Below are positions 1 through 5,996 of a DNA stretch of 6,680 nt, one piece after another. How positions within the stretch are numbered: position 1 is the first letter of the stretch; each line of letters starts with the position of its first letter. Under the pieces are notes generated by a model, which ran no database searches, was not told the origin of the DNA, and saw only the letters and a program-made list of their open reading frames with translations. The stretch comes from Planctomycetota bacterium (GTDB taxonomy: Bacteria; Planctomycetota; Phycisphaerae; Phycisphaerales; SM1A02): contig JAPUKX010000093.1 of NCBI GenBank assembly GCA_027295435.1, positions 1-6,680 on the forward strand, given 5' to 3'. A program made the translations under genes and the position numbers.

Positions 1-1080
1 GGCGCTCCGACCACTCTGCGGACCGGCAGCAGTACCTCACGACCTACGGAACTGTCAAGTCGCACCAGAAGATCAGCGACACCCAAGGCGGCTTCACCGG
101 CATCCTGGATGACAGCGATCTCTTCGGCATCTCGGTGGGCTCGCTGGGTGATCTCGACGGCGACGGCGAGGGGCGACCTGGCCGTGGGGGCTTTTGGCGA
201 TGACGACGGGGGCAACACCCGAGGCGCAGTGTGGGTGCTGTTCCTCAACGCTGATGGAACCGTTAAGTCACACCAGAAGATCAGCGACACCCAAGGCGGC
301 TTCACCGGCACGCTGGATAACGGCGATCTGTTCGGCACGTCGGTAGCCTCGCTGGGTGATCTCGATGGCGACGGCGTGGGCGACCTCGCCGTGGGGGCAT
401 ACCGCGATAACGACGGGGGCAAGGACCTCGGTGGCGTCTGGGTGCTCTTTCTCAACGCGGATGGCACGGTCAAATCGCACCAGAAGATCAGCTCAACGCA
501 GGGCGGTTTCACCGGTACGCTTGATGATGGGGATTGGTTCAGCTTCTCGCTGGCCTCCCTGGGTGATCTCGACGGCGACGGCGTGGGTGACCTGGCCGTG
601 GGGGCATTCGGCGATGATGACGGCAGCCTTGGCCAATGTGAGGATCCCTTCGAATCATGCAACCATGGTGCGGTGTGGGTGCTCTTCCTCAACACTGACG
701 GAACCGTCAAGTCCAACCAGAAGATCAGTGACACCGAAGGCGGCTTCACCGGCATCCTGGATAGTTGGGATGTCTTCGGCCGCTCCGTGGCGTCACTGGG
801 TGATCTGGATGGCGATGGCATCGGCGACCTCGCCGTGGGGGCAACCGGCGATGACGACGGGGGCGGCACCCGCGGCGCGGTGTGGATCCTGTTCCTCGAC
901 GGCGGTGGCGCCTGCCCGTGGGACCTGGATGGCACCGGCGGCGTTGGAATCCTCGATCTGCTGGCGCTGCTTACCGAGTGGGGCACCGATCCCGGCGGGC
1001 CGCCCGACTTTGACGGGGATGGCACCGTTGGCATCCTCGACCTGCTCGCGTTGCTGGCCAACTGGGGCCCGTGCCCGTAA
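1..1080 (+). CDS. FG-GAP repeat (beta-propeller) protein with C-terminal dockerin-like domain; 5' partial, frameshifted near 170-173
   Basis: The product looks like an extracellular or cell-surface beta-propeller protein. Seen: repeats containing GDLDGDGxGDLAVGA, the calcium-binding DxDGDG loop of FG-GAP/integrin-alpha blades, separated by a VWVLFLNxDGTVKS strand. The gene's true start is upstream of the window. From about position 204 to the TAA at 1078-1080 the reading is clean. The C-terminus (from the Cys codon at 913) has two EF-hand-like helices, DLDGTGGVGILDLLALL and DFDGDGTVGILDLLALL, and ends WGPCP, a dockerin-type arrangement frequent in planctomycete secreted proteins. Upstream of about 170 the repeat homology is in the frame starting at position 3; downstream it is in the frame starting at position 1, so one base is extra in the G run at 170-173. 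The ATG at 109 lies out of frame inside a repeat and is not a credible natural start. The substrate is unknown. Whether the frameshift is a sequencing error or real decay is unresolved. Confidence 0.85.
   Translation, partial: GAPTTLRTGSSTSRPTELSSRTRRSATPKAASPASWMTAISSASRWARWVISTATARGDLAVGAFGDDDGGNTRGAVWVLFLNADGTVKSHQKISDTQGGFTGTLDNGDLFGTSVASLGDLDGDGVGDLAVGAYRDNDGGKDLGGVWVLFLNADGTVKSHQKISSTQGGFTGTLDDGDWFSFSLASLGDLDGDGVGDLAVGAFGDDDGSLGQCEDPFESCNHGAVWVLFLNTDGTVKSNQKISDTEGGFTGILDSWDVFGRSVASLGDLDGDGIGDLAVGATGDDDGGGTRGAVWILFLDGGGACPWDLDGTGGVGILDLLALLTEWGTDPGGPPDFDGDGTVGILDLLALLANWGPCP
69..900 (+). repeat. Tandem 69-codon FG-GAP coding repeats, about four units
   Basis: The marker segment cag-aag-atc-agc recurs with its aag codon at 69, 277, 484 and 721. 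The spacings are 208, 207 and 237 nt. The regular unit is 207 nt (69 codons). The first is one base longer, which reveals the frameshift. The third carries a 10-codon insertion (around 631-663) encoding two cysteines. The fourth runs into the dockerin-like tail near 900. Units are strongly similar at the DNA level, which suggests recent tandem duplication or gene conversion. Confidence 0.85.
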
Positions 1081-1086
1081 AGCGAG

Positions 1087-1115
1087 AGTCAAAAACCAAA
1101 AGTCAAAAAATCAAA
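1087..1115 (+). repeat. A-rich imperfect tandem duplicate after the propeller gene
   Basis: Two adjacent 14-15 nt copies, AGTCAAAAACCAAA and AGTCAAAAAATCAAA, lie just past the stop codon at 1080 in otherwise GC-rich DNA. No hairpin precedes them on either strand, so they do not form a standard intrinsic terminator. On the minus strand they give T-rich runs downstream of mcsB. Confidence 0.5.
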
Positions 1116-1158
1116 AGCTGCGGTTCGAGGGTTGATGGGGGGTCGATGGGGAGAGGCG

Positions 1159-1181
1159 CCTTTTCTCCGCGCAGAGAAAGG
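1159..1181 (-). terminator. Weak hairpin in the convergent gap, possible mcsB terminator
   Basis: The sequences at 1162-1167 (TTTCTC) and 1174-1179 (GAGAAA) pair. The stem extends by CC/GG across a one-base bulge, with a six-base loop CGCGCA. The hairpin lies 32 nt downstream of the mcsB stop codon. No T run follows it directly on the minus strand, so termination activity is uncertain. The rest of 1081-1212 shows only the A-rich duplicate. Confidence 0.25.
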
Positions 1182-1212
1182 ATCCGCTTCGGTGGGGTGC
1201 AGTCTGCCGGCG

Positions 1213-2256
1213 CTACTGCAAGGTCTGGCGCATGAGGGTGGCCCGAGCTTCGCGAAGCTGCTCGGAGTTGAGGTCCGCGGCCACGTACGTCTGGAGATGG
1301 GCCGGCTGGACTTGCAGCAGCAGACGGTTGATCGCCGCGATATCCAGATCGGGCAGCCGGCCGAGATGAACGCCAAGGCGGAGACGGCTCAGCAGCTTCA
1401 TCGCCTCCTCGGCTCCGAGCAGGCGAGCGCTTCGCAGCGTTCCCAGCGCCCGATGAATCCGGTCGTCCAGTAGAGTGGCGTTGTCTTCGACGAGCATCCG
1501 TCTGGCGTGCTGCTCATATTCGATGATTCGAGGCAGGACGCGCTGGTCAAACTCCCGCAGCAGGTCCTGTTCGCTGCTCCCGAGCGTGACCTGGTTGCTG
1601 ATCTGGTAGAAGTCTCCGGCCGACTCTGAGCCTTCGCCGTAGTATCCCCGCACCGCTAGATGCAGATCCTTCGCCGCCCTGCGTACGCGATCGATCTCGG
1701 AGGTGAGCTTCAACGCGGGCAGGTGCATCATCACGGAGAGCCGAATCCCCGTGCCGAGGTTGGTCGGGCAGGCGGTGAGATACCCCCAGCGGGGCGAAAA
1801 GGCGTAGTCCACCTTGGCCTCGATCGCGTCGTCCACGACGTTGATGCGCTCGACGAGTTCGACGAGCCGCAGGCCGGGGGCGAGCAGCTGCATTCGCAGG
1901 TGGTCCTCCTCGTTGACCATGACGCTGAGCGTCTCGTCGCCGGAGACCGCCACCGCCCGGGGGATGTTCGCCTCGGCCAGGTTCTTGGAAATCAGGTGCC
2001 GCTCGACGAGAAGCTGGCGATCGCGAGCCGTGGCGTGATTCAGATCGACCCAGATCACTCCGTCGGCCAGGTTGCTGGAAAGCACGACCTGCCGGGCGAT
2101 GTTGCAAAGCTCCTTACGCTGAGCCTCGTCGGCCCTGCCCACAAAGGGAAAGCGCGCAAGGTTGCGTGCCAGCCGGACGCGACAGCTCATCACCACATCG
2201 GTGTCGGGGCCATCGTCACTGAGCCAGGGACAGTGTGCAGCGAATTCCATGGTCAT
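1213..2256 (-). CDS. mcsB: Protein arginine kinase McsB
   Basis: This is an ATP:guanido phosphotransferase-fold kinase that phosphorylates protein arginines in the cytoplasm. In Bacillus phosphoarginine inactivates CtsR and tags proteins for ClpCP. The 347 residues match the family length. Seen: N-terminal SCRVRLARN (residues 24-32, the ATP-binding arginine region), NEEDH (115-119), the catalytic cysteine motif TACPTNLGTGIR with Cys163, then MMHLPAL, GYYGEGSE and the ISNQVTLG segment. All align closely with Bacillus McsB as I recall it. The ATG directly follows the mcsA stop codon with no gap, implying co-translation. A second in-frame Met two codons later is an alternative start. Odd: the C-terminal allosteric phosphoarginine-pocket motif RDxxRA of Bacillus reads LREARA here (residues 334-339), so its first Arg and the Asp are replaced. 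The identification itself is very secure. Confidence 0.96.
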   Translation of the reverse strand: MTMEFAAHCPWLSDDGPDTDVVMSCRVRLARNLARFPFVGRADEAQRKELCNIARQVVLSSNLADGVIWVDLNHATARDRQLLVERHLISKNLAEANIPRAVAVSGDETLSVMVNEEDHLRMQLLAPGLRLVELVERINVVDDAIEAKVDYAFSPRWGYLTACPTNLGTGIRLSVMMHLPALKLTSEIDRVRRAAKDLHLAVRGYYGEGSESAGDFYQISNQVTLGSSEQDLLREFDQRVLPRIIEYEQHARRMLVEDNATLLDDRIHRALGTLRSARLLGAEEAMKLLSRLRLGVHLGRLPDLDIAAINRLLLQVQPAHLQTYVAADLNSEQLREARATLMRQTLQ

Positions 2257-2808
2257 CTAGCTCTTGGATTGGTGCGGCTCGTTGTCGGGCTCTGCGACGG
2301 CCTTGGAACCCGGCGACTGTGGATCGAACCCTCGCAGCCGATCGCGGAGCTGGGCAGCCCGCTCGTACTGCTCATCCGCCACCGCCTCGTCCAGCTCCCG
2401 GACGAGTTGCCGAATCTGCAACTGGCGATCGTCGGACGCTCCGGCGCGACGAGGCGTCTTGCCCCGGTGACGATCCGCCCCGTTTTGGGCGCGTCGGATG
2501 AGCGGGGCGAGTTGCTCCTCAAACGCCTGATAGCAGTCGGGGCAGCCGAGGTTACCGGTCTGGCGGAACCGCCGGTAGGTCATGCCGCAGGTCGGGCAGG
2601 GCTTCTTCGCCATGGCCTTGCCCTTGCTGGTCTGGGAGATGACGAACTGTGTCAGCAGTTGGTTGATCGGCTGGTGGCTGGGCAGGGCCACCCCAGCCTC
2701 CTGCGCGTGCTCCTCACACAGGTGAATCTCGTTCTTCTGCCCGTTCTTGACGGTGACCTCGTGCACCACCGCCGGCTTGTCGCAATAGTCACACTTGAGT
2801 GGATTCAT
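2257..2808 (-). CDS. mcsA: McsA-like zinc-finger/UVR-motif activator of McsB
   Basis: McsA binds and stimulates the McsB arginine kinase in the cytoplasm. The 183 residues are close to the Bacillus protein's 185. Seen: a first zinc site C6-x2-C9 with C31-x2-H34, a second site C71-x2-C74 with C89-x2-C92, then an HxGKxP segment (114-119) typical of the family, and a C-terminal UVR motif (about 131-159, RELDEAVADEQYERAAQLRD) like the UvrB/UvrC interaction helix pair. In the first site the fourth ligand is His rather than Cys. Start: ATG at 2808-2806 with AGG about eight bases upstream. Its TAG stop abuts the mcsB ATG, so the two are almost certainly one transcript. No ctsR or clpC is present in the window. 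The order mcsA-mcsB supports the name over a generic UVR-domain protein. Confidence 0.93.
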   Translation of the reverse strand: MNPLKCDYCDKPAVVHEVTVKNGQKNEIHLCEEHAQEAGVALPSHQPINQLLTQFVISQTSKGKAMAKKPCPTCGMTYRRFRQTGNLGCPDCYQAFEEQLAPLIRRAQNGADRHRGKTPRRAGASDDRQLQIRQLVRELDEAVADEQYERAAQLRDRLRGFDPQSPGSKAVAEPDNEPHQSKS

Positions 2809-2874
2809 GGGTCAACCTGATCGTAGGTCTGCCGGGAAACTCCGGCCAGCGGGTCGCGAACACTTCGCCTGCTG

Positions 2875-2895
2875 AGGGGTCACTGAGCAACCCCT
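2875..2895 (-). other. Small hairpin upstream of mcsA
   Basis: AGGGGT (2875-2880) is complementary to ACCCCT (2890-2895) across a nine-base loop. It lies in the 142 bp kdsA-mcsA gap, 67 bases upstream of the mcsA start. It could be a minor leader structure. A stem of only six base pairs makes a chance match possible. Confidence 0.2.
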
Positions 2896-2918
2896 GCTCC
2901 CAGCCCCTACCGGAAGCG

Positions 2919-2950
2919 AAGCCGTCCGCCATGCAGAGAATCGACGGCTT
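2919..2950. terminator. Inverted repeat abutting the kdsA stop codon, possible terminator
   Basis: AAGCCGTC (2919-2926) and GACGGCTT (2943-2950) are perfect 8 bp complements around a 16-base loop, immediately adjoining the kdsA TAA (2951-2953). On the plus strand the stem is followed by TTATT, so it resembles an intrinsic terminator of plus-strand (antisense) transcripts. On the minus strand the A-rich side precedes the stem and no U run follows, so it may only slow or process kdsA-mcsA read-through. The loop is long, which weakens the call. Confidence 0.35.
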
Positions 2951-3823
2951 TTATTCCTCGGCTCGATTCGCCGCAAAACTTTGGCGGCAACTTTCAGCGG
3001 GTCCTGCCACGACGGCATCGCGGATTGCGACCAGTTGGCGCAACAGATGGTCCATGGAATCCAGCGGAAGGCAGGTGGCCGCATCGGACATGGCCCGCTG
3101 CGGCTGGGGATGACATTCCACGAAGATCGCATGGACGCCTGCCGCCACGGCTGCCCGGGCCAACATCGCGGCGCGGTCCGGCCGGCCGGCGCTGCCACGC
3201 TCGTCGCCGCCGGGAAGCTGCGTTGAATGGGTCACGTCGAAGCAGACTGGACATCCCAAGTCCATCAGATCGCCCAGCCCCACAAAGTCGTTGACCAACC
3301 GGTGGTAGCCGAAGAACGTGCCGCGCTCCGTGAGCATGATTTGCCGGGGGCCGCCCTCGTTGAGTTTCTCAAGCACGTGCCGCATTTCCTTCGGCGAGAT
3401 GAACTGGCCCTTCTTCACGTTCACCGGCTTGCCCGTGGCCGCACAAGCCATCAGTAGATCGGTCTGGCGGCACAAGAACGCTGGAACCTGAAGCAGATCG
3501 ACCGCCTGGGCAACCTTCTCGGCCTGGCGCGGCTCGTGAACATCGGTGGTTACCGGAACGCCAAGCCGGCCGCGCAACCGTGCGAGCTCTTCCAACCCCG
3601 TCTCCAGCCCCGGGCCGCGCGGCGAAAGAATGCTGGATCGATTCGCTTTGTCGAAGCTCGCTTTGAAGACGAACCCCAGTCCATGCTCCGCACACATATC
3701 CCGCAACGTGATTCCGATCTGCTCGTTGGTCTGCGGCTGCTCCAGCACGCACGGCCCGGCGATAAGAAGCAGCGGGTGGCCTTGGCCGGCGGTGACGGGG
3801 CCGATGGTACACGTCGCGGGCAT
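2951..3823 (-). CDS. kdsA: 3-deoxy-8-phosphooctulonate (KDO-8-P) synthase, metal-dependent type
   Basis: The enzyme condenses phosphoenolpyruvate with arabinose-5-phosphate to KDO-8-phosphate in the cytoplasm, the first committed step to the KDO of LPS. It has 290 residues against 284 in E. coli. Seen: LLLIAGPCVLE (18-28), the signature KASFDKANRSS (54-64), RGPGLE (69-74), TDVHEP (93-98), GKPVNVKKGQF (131-141), FDVTHSTQLPGG (195-206) and FVECHP (234-239). Cys25, His199, Glu236 and Asp247 correspond to the metal ligands of the Aquifex-type enzyme; E. coli, which is metal-independent, has Asn at the Cys position. Start: the open frame continues far upstream antisense to the next gene, so I chose ATG 3823-3821, which puts the N-terminus just before the first barrel strand. 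A GGAG lies 14 bases upstream, a loose spacing. ATG 3886 is an alternative with no ribosome site. The gene probably leads the kdsA-mcsA-mcsB cluster. Confidence 0.95.
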   Translation of the reverse strand: MPATCTIGPVTAGQGHPLLLIAGPCVLEQPQTNEQIGITLRDMCAEHGLGFVFKASFDKANRSSILSPRGPGLETGLEELARLRGRLGVPVTTDVHEPRQAEKVAQAVDLLQVPAFLCRQTDLLMACAATGKPVNVKKGQFISPKEMRHVLEKLNEGGPRQIMLTERGTFFGYHRLVNDFVGLGDLMDLGCPVCFDVTHSTQLPGGDERGSAGRPDRAAMLARAAVAAGVHAIFVECHPQPQRAMSDAATCLPLDSMDHLLRQLVAIRDAVVAGPAESCRQSFAANRAEE

Positions 3824-3902
3824 ACATACAGCGTACGCTCCGGTCGACCAACGCGGCGGCTGCGCCGGCTCACCCCAAAAGCGCATGGACCGCCAACGAC
3901 TG

Positions 3903-3996
3903 ACCGATAGAGGCTCAGCAGTGGTTTTCGGTGAAACCGACACGCGGGAATGCCGAAAATGTAAGTGTGTGTCGGTATTGCACTTGTATCGACACA
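3903..3996 (+). promoter_or_regulatory. Divergent intergenic region with overlapping inverted repeats (operator or leader attenuator candidate)
   Basis: The kdsA/DUF1444 spacer holds several perfect complements. TCGGT (3928-3932) pairs with ACCGA (3936-3940), loop GAA. ACCGACAC (3936-3943) pairs with GTGTCGGT (3969-3976). TGTGTCG (3968-3974) pairs with CGACACA (3990-3996). TTTTCGG (3925-3931) pairs with CCGAAAA (3953-3959). The half-site ACCGAyA also occurs at 3903-3909. As DNA this could be a multi-site operator controlling both divergent genes. As RNA the pairings are mutually exclusive and end seven bases before the DUF1444 ribosome site. No convincing -35/-10 pair was identified. Confidence 0.4.
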
Positions 3997-4002
3997 TCCG
4001 CC

Positions 4003-4006
4003 GGAG
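4003..4006 (+). promoter_or_regulatory. Ribosome binding site deciding the DUF1444 start
   Basis: GGAG lies six bases before the ATG at 4013. It selects this start over the in-frame GTG at 3965, which would add 16 residues and begin inside the inverted-repeat region. Confidence 0.7.
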
Positions 4007-4012
4007 ATCCTC

Positions 4013-4804
4013 ATGGCCCACATGCCGCGAGAACCCGAAGCATTCGGTGAGCACGTAGCCAGGATTCTCAAACGCCACTACCCCGCTCGGACCATCGAGC
4101 TCGTCGGCCCGTTGGATTTGATCCTCAGCGGCAAGCACCTTGGGCTGGAGAATCTGTACCGAATGGTTCTCCACGAGCCGGACCGTGGCGTGGAGATGGT
4201 GGAGACCTATCTCGAACGGCTCATCGAGGGTGATACGCTCAGTTGCATGCCTCTGCCGTTGTCGGTGGCCAAGCCGAGGATTATGCCCCGCATCCAGCCC
4301 CTGACGATCTTCGAGCACCTCGACCGGGAGCAGGTTGCCCATGTGCCGTTCGTCAATGACACGGTGGTCGTCTTCGTGCTCGACATGCCGCAGATGACCG
4401 TGAGCATCACGGTGGAGCAGATGTTGCGATGGGGTTTGCAGGTCGATGATCTGGATACGATTTCTCGGGAGAACCTCGACAGCTACGCGCCTGATTTGCA
4501 GATCCAGTTGGTGGATTCTTCGGAAGGCGGTCGGGCCGCGATCGTCTCGCAGCAGGATGGCTATGACGCGGCTCGCCTGCTGCTGGATTCGCTGCACGAC
4601 CGACTGGCGCCGCAACTGCACGGCGATTTCTACGCGGCGGCCCCGGCACGCGATATGTTCCTCGCCATGTCCTGCGATCCCGAGGAGTTCGTCGAGCGTC
4701 TGCGCCACCGCGTGGAGCATGAATTCAAGCGCCTGCCCTATCCCATCACGGACGAGCTATTCGTGGTCACCCGCGACGGCGTCGCCGGCACCAAGGCGGC
4801 GTGA
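4013..4804 (+). CDS. DUF1444 (YtpQ-like) family protein
   Basis: A conserved cytosolic protein of unknown function, 263 residues. Seen: no signal peptide or membrane segment. The C-terminal half resembles Bacillus YtpQ (DUF1444/UPF0354), with the signature QDGYDAARLLL (181-191; YtpQ has NDGYDASRIL). It also has an acidic EQMLRWGLQVDDL segment (135-147), FYAAAPARDMFLAMSCD (207-222, like the VPHQDVLILAD strand region) and a final PITDELFVVTRDG (244-256). The N-terminal 100 residues include ILSGKHLGLENLYRMV, which I do not match to a known motif. It is transcribed away from kdsA, and the amidotransferase gene follows 89 bases later on the same strand. The ATG start is supported by a GGAG six bases upstream. 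Family assignment is by recalled motif similarity and is fairly confident. No enzymatic role can be inferred. Confidence 0.8.
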   Translation: MAHMPREPEAFGEHVARILKRHYPARTIELVGPLDLILSGKHLGLENLYRMVLHEPDRGVEMVETYLERLIEGDTLSCMPLPLSVAKPRIMPRIQPLTIFEHLDREQVAHVPFVNDTVVVFVLDMPQMTVSITVEQMLRWGLQVDDLDTISRENLDSYAPDLQIQLVDSSEGGRAAIVSQQDGYDAARLLLDSLHDRLAPQLHGDFYAAAPARDMFLAMSCDPEEFVERLRHRVEHEFKRLPYPITDELFVVTRDGVAGTKAA

Positions 4805-4893
4805 AAGGAAGGCTTGAGGCTTGGGCTTCGAGGGACGGTTCCGCGGGTAGGCTCGGTCGGCCGAAAGACGGCGCTTGTGGCTACGATGACGCC

Positions 4894-5513
<620 letters not shown>

Positions 5514-5517
<4 letters not shown>

Positions 5518-5942
5518 CGACAGCGACAGGGGTCCAAACCGATGCAATTGCCCGTGGCGTCGTACTCGAGCGTGGCGATGGTCTGCTAGTGCTGGCGGTC
5601 GCGGGCACCGAGTACAGAATGCATCTGGTTGCGACGACTCCTGCGGATGGGATGGTTACGCCCGTCGGCAAGCGGATCAAGGGCATCATTGAGGCCGAAG
5701 CCCTTCGCATGCACACCGCCCAGGCAGGCGGGCGGTTTGTCGAGCCGATGTGGGGCGCGCCGCGCATCGTGCAGGGCACGGTCCTGGCCGTTGATGAGCA
5801 GGCCGGCCGAGTGCTCCTTGACGTGTCGGTCCCCATGTGGGTGACCGTTGGTGACCGACAGAGCGCTTCGGACTTCCAGCCGGGCCAGATGGTGAACTTC
5901 TACGTCCGAAGCGGTGCGAGCTTCACGCCGATTGAGACATAA
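5514..5942 (+). CDS. Conserved-looking hypothetical protein, 142 aa
   Basis: I do not recognise this family. Seen: 142 residues, no signal peptide, membrane helix or cysteine, and a pattern of short beta-rich stretches: GVVLERGDGLLVLAV (15-29), TEYRMHLVA (32-40), GKRIKGIIEAEALRMH (52-67), RIVQGTVLAVD (84-94) and RVLLDVSVPMWVTVGD (99-114), ending GQMVNFYVRSGASFTP (124-139). This suggests a small beta-barrel, possibly two OB- or SH3-like halves; that is inference from the alternating hydrophobic pattern only. The segment AGGRFVEPMWGAPRIVQG (71-88) is rich in Gly, Pro and aromatic residues and would be the best search seed. The GTG start overlaps the amidotransferase stop by four bases (GTGA) and has a strong GGAGG, so the two are probably translationally coupled. 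A strong palindrome follows nine bases after its stop. The gene is real on coupling, ribosome site and composition; the function is unknown. Confidence 0.8.
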
Positions 5943-5950
5943 CGACCGCT

Positions 5951-5980
5951 GAAGCCCACGGACTCGAGTCTGTGGGCTTC
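5951..5980 (+). terminator. 30-nt near-perfect palindrome, terminator-like hairpin without U tract
   Basis: The arms GAAGCCCAC and GTGGGCTTC enclose GGACTCGAGTCT. Pairing continues to the centre with a single G-T wobble (5960/5971), giving a 13 bp stem and a TCGA loop in RNA. It sits nine bases after the stop of the 142-residue gene and four bases before the next ribosome site. Only TGACG follows, with no T run, so it may be an mRNA stability or processing element, or a DNA palindrome bound by protein, rather than a full intrinsic terminator. Confidence 0.6.
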
Positions 5981-5984
5981 TGAC

Positions 5985-5988
5985 GGAG
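5985..5988 (+). promoter_or_regulatory. Ribosome binding site for the molybdopterin oxidoreductase
   Basis: GGAG lies eight bases before GTG 5997, immediately downstream of the palindrome. It supports the GTG start. Confidence 0.65.
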
Positions 5989-5996
5989 CGCGACTT

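Noticed and set aside
69..900. Regularly spaced repeats considered as a CRISPR-like array
   Set aside because: The period is 207 nt, in frame and coding with FG-GAP motifs, with no short repeat-spacer structure.
356..1135. 259-codon plus-strand frame overlapping the propeller gene
   Set aside because: It is the +1 shadow of the tandem repeats. Its repetitive Trp/Ser/Thr-rich translation follows from the repeat DNA and lacks any domain.
1660..2820. 386-codon plus-strand frame opposite mcsA and mcsB
   Set aside because: It is entirely antisense to two securely identified genes, its composition is low-complexity with no recognised motif, and it has no independent ribosome site. It is a shadow frame.
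3965..4012. GTG 3965 as the DUF1444 start
   Set aside because: The ATG at 4013 has a well-spaced GGAG, while 3965 has no ribosome site and falls inside the inverted repeats.
3824..4720. A long N-terminal extension open in frame with kdsA on the minus strand (whole frame 589 codons)
   Set aside because: It runs antisense through most of the DUF1444 gene and the spacer. The encoded residues do not resemble KDO-8-P synthase, whose normal N-terminus begins near 3823. GC-rich codon bias explains the open antisense frame.
4805..4893. 31-residue N-terminal extension of the amidotransferase from GTG 4801
   Set aside because: The translated segment is rich in Gly, Arg and Ala with no similarity to the family, whose conserved first strand begins at 4894. 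It is kept only as an alternative, since the GTGA overlap with the upstream stop is formally possible.
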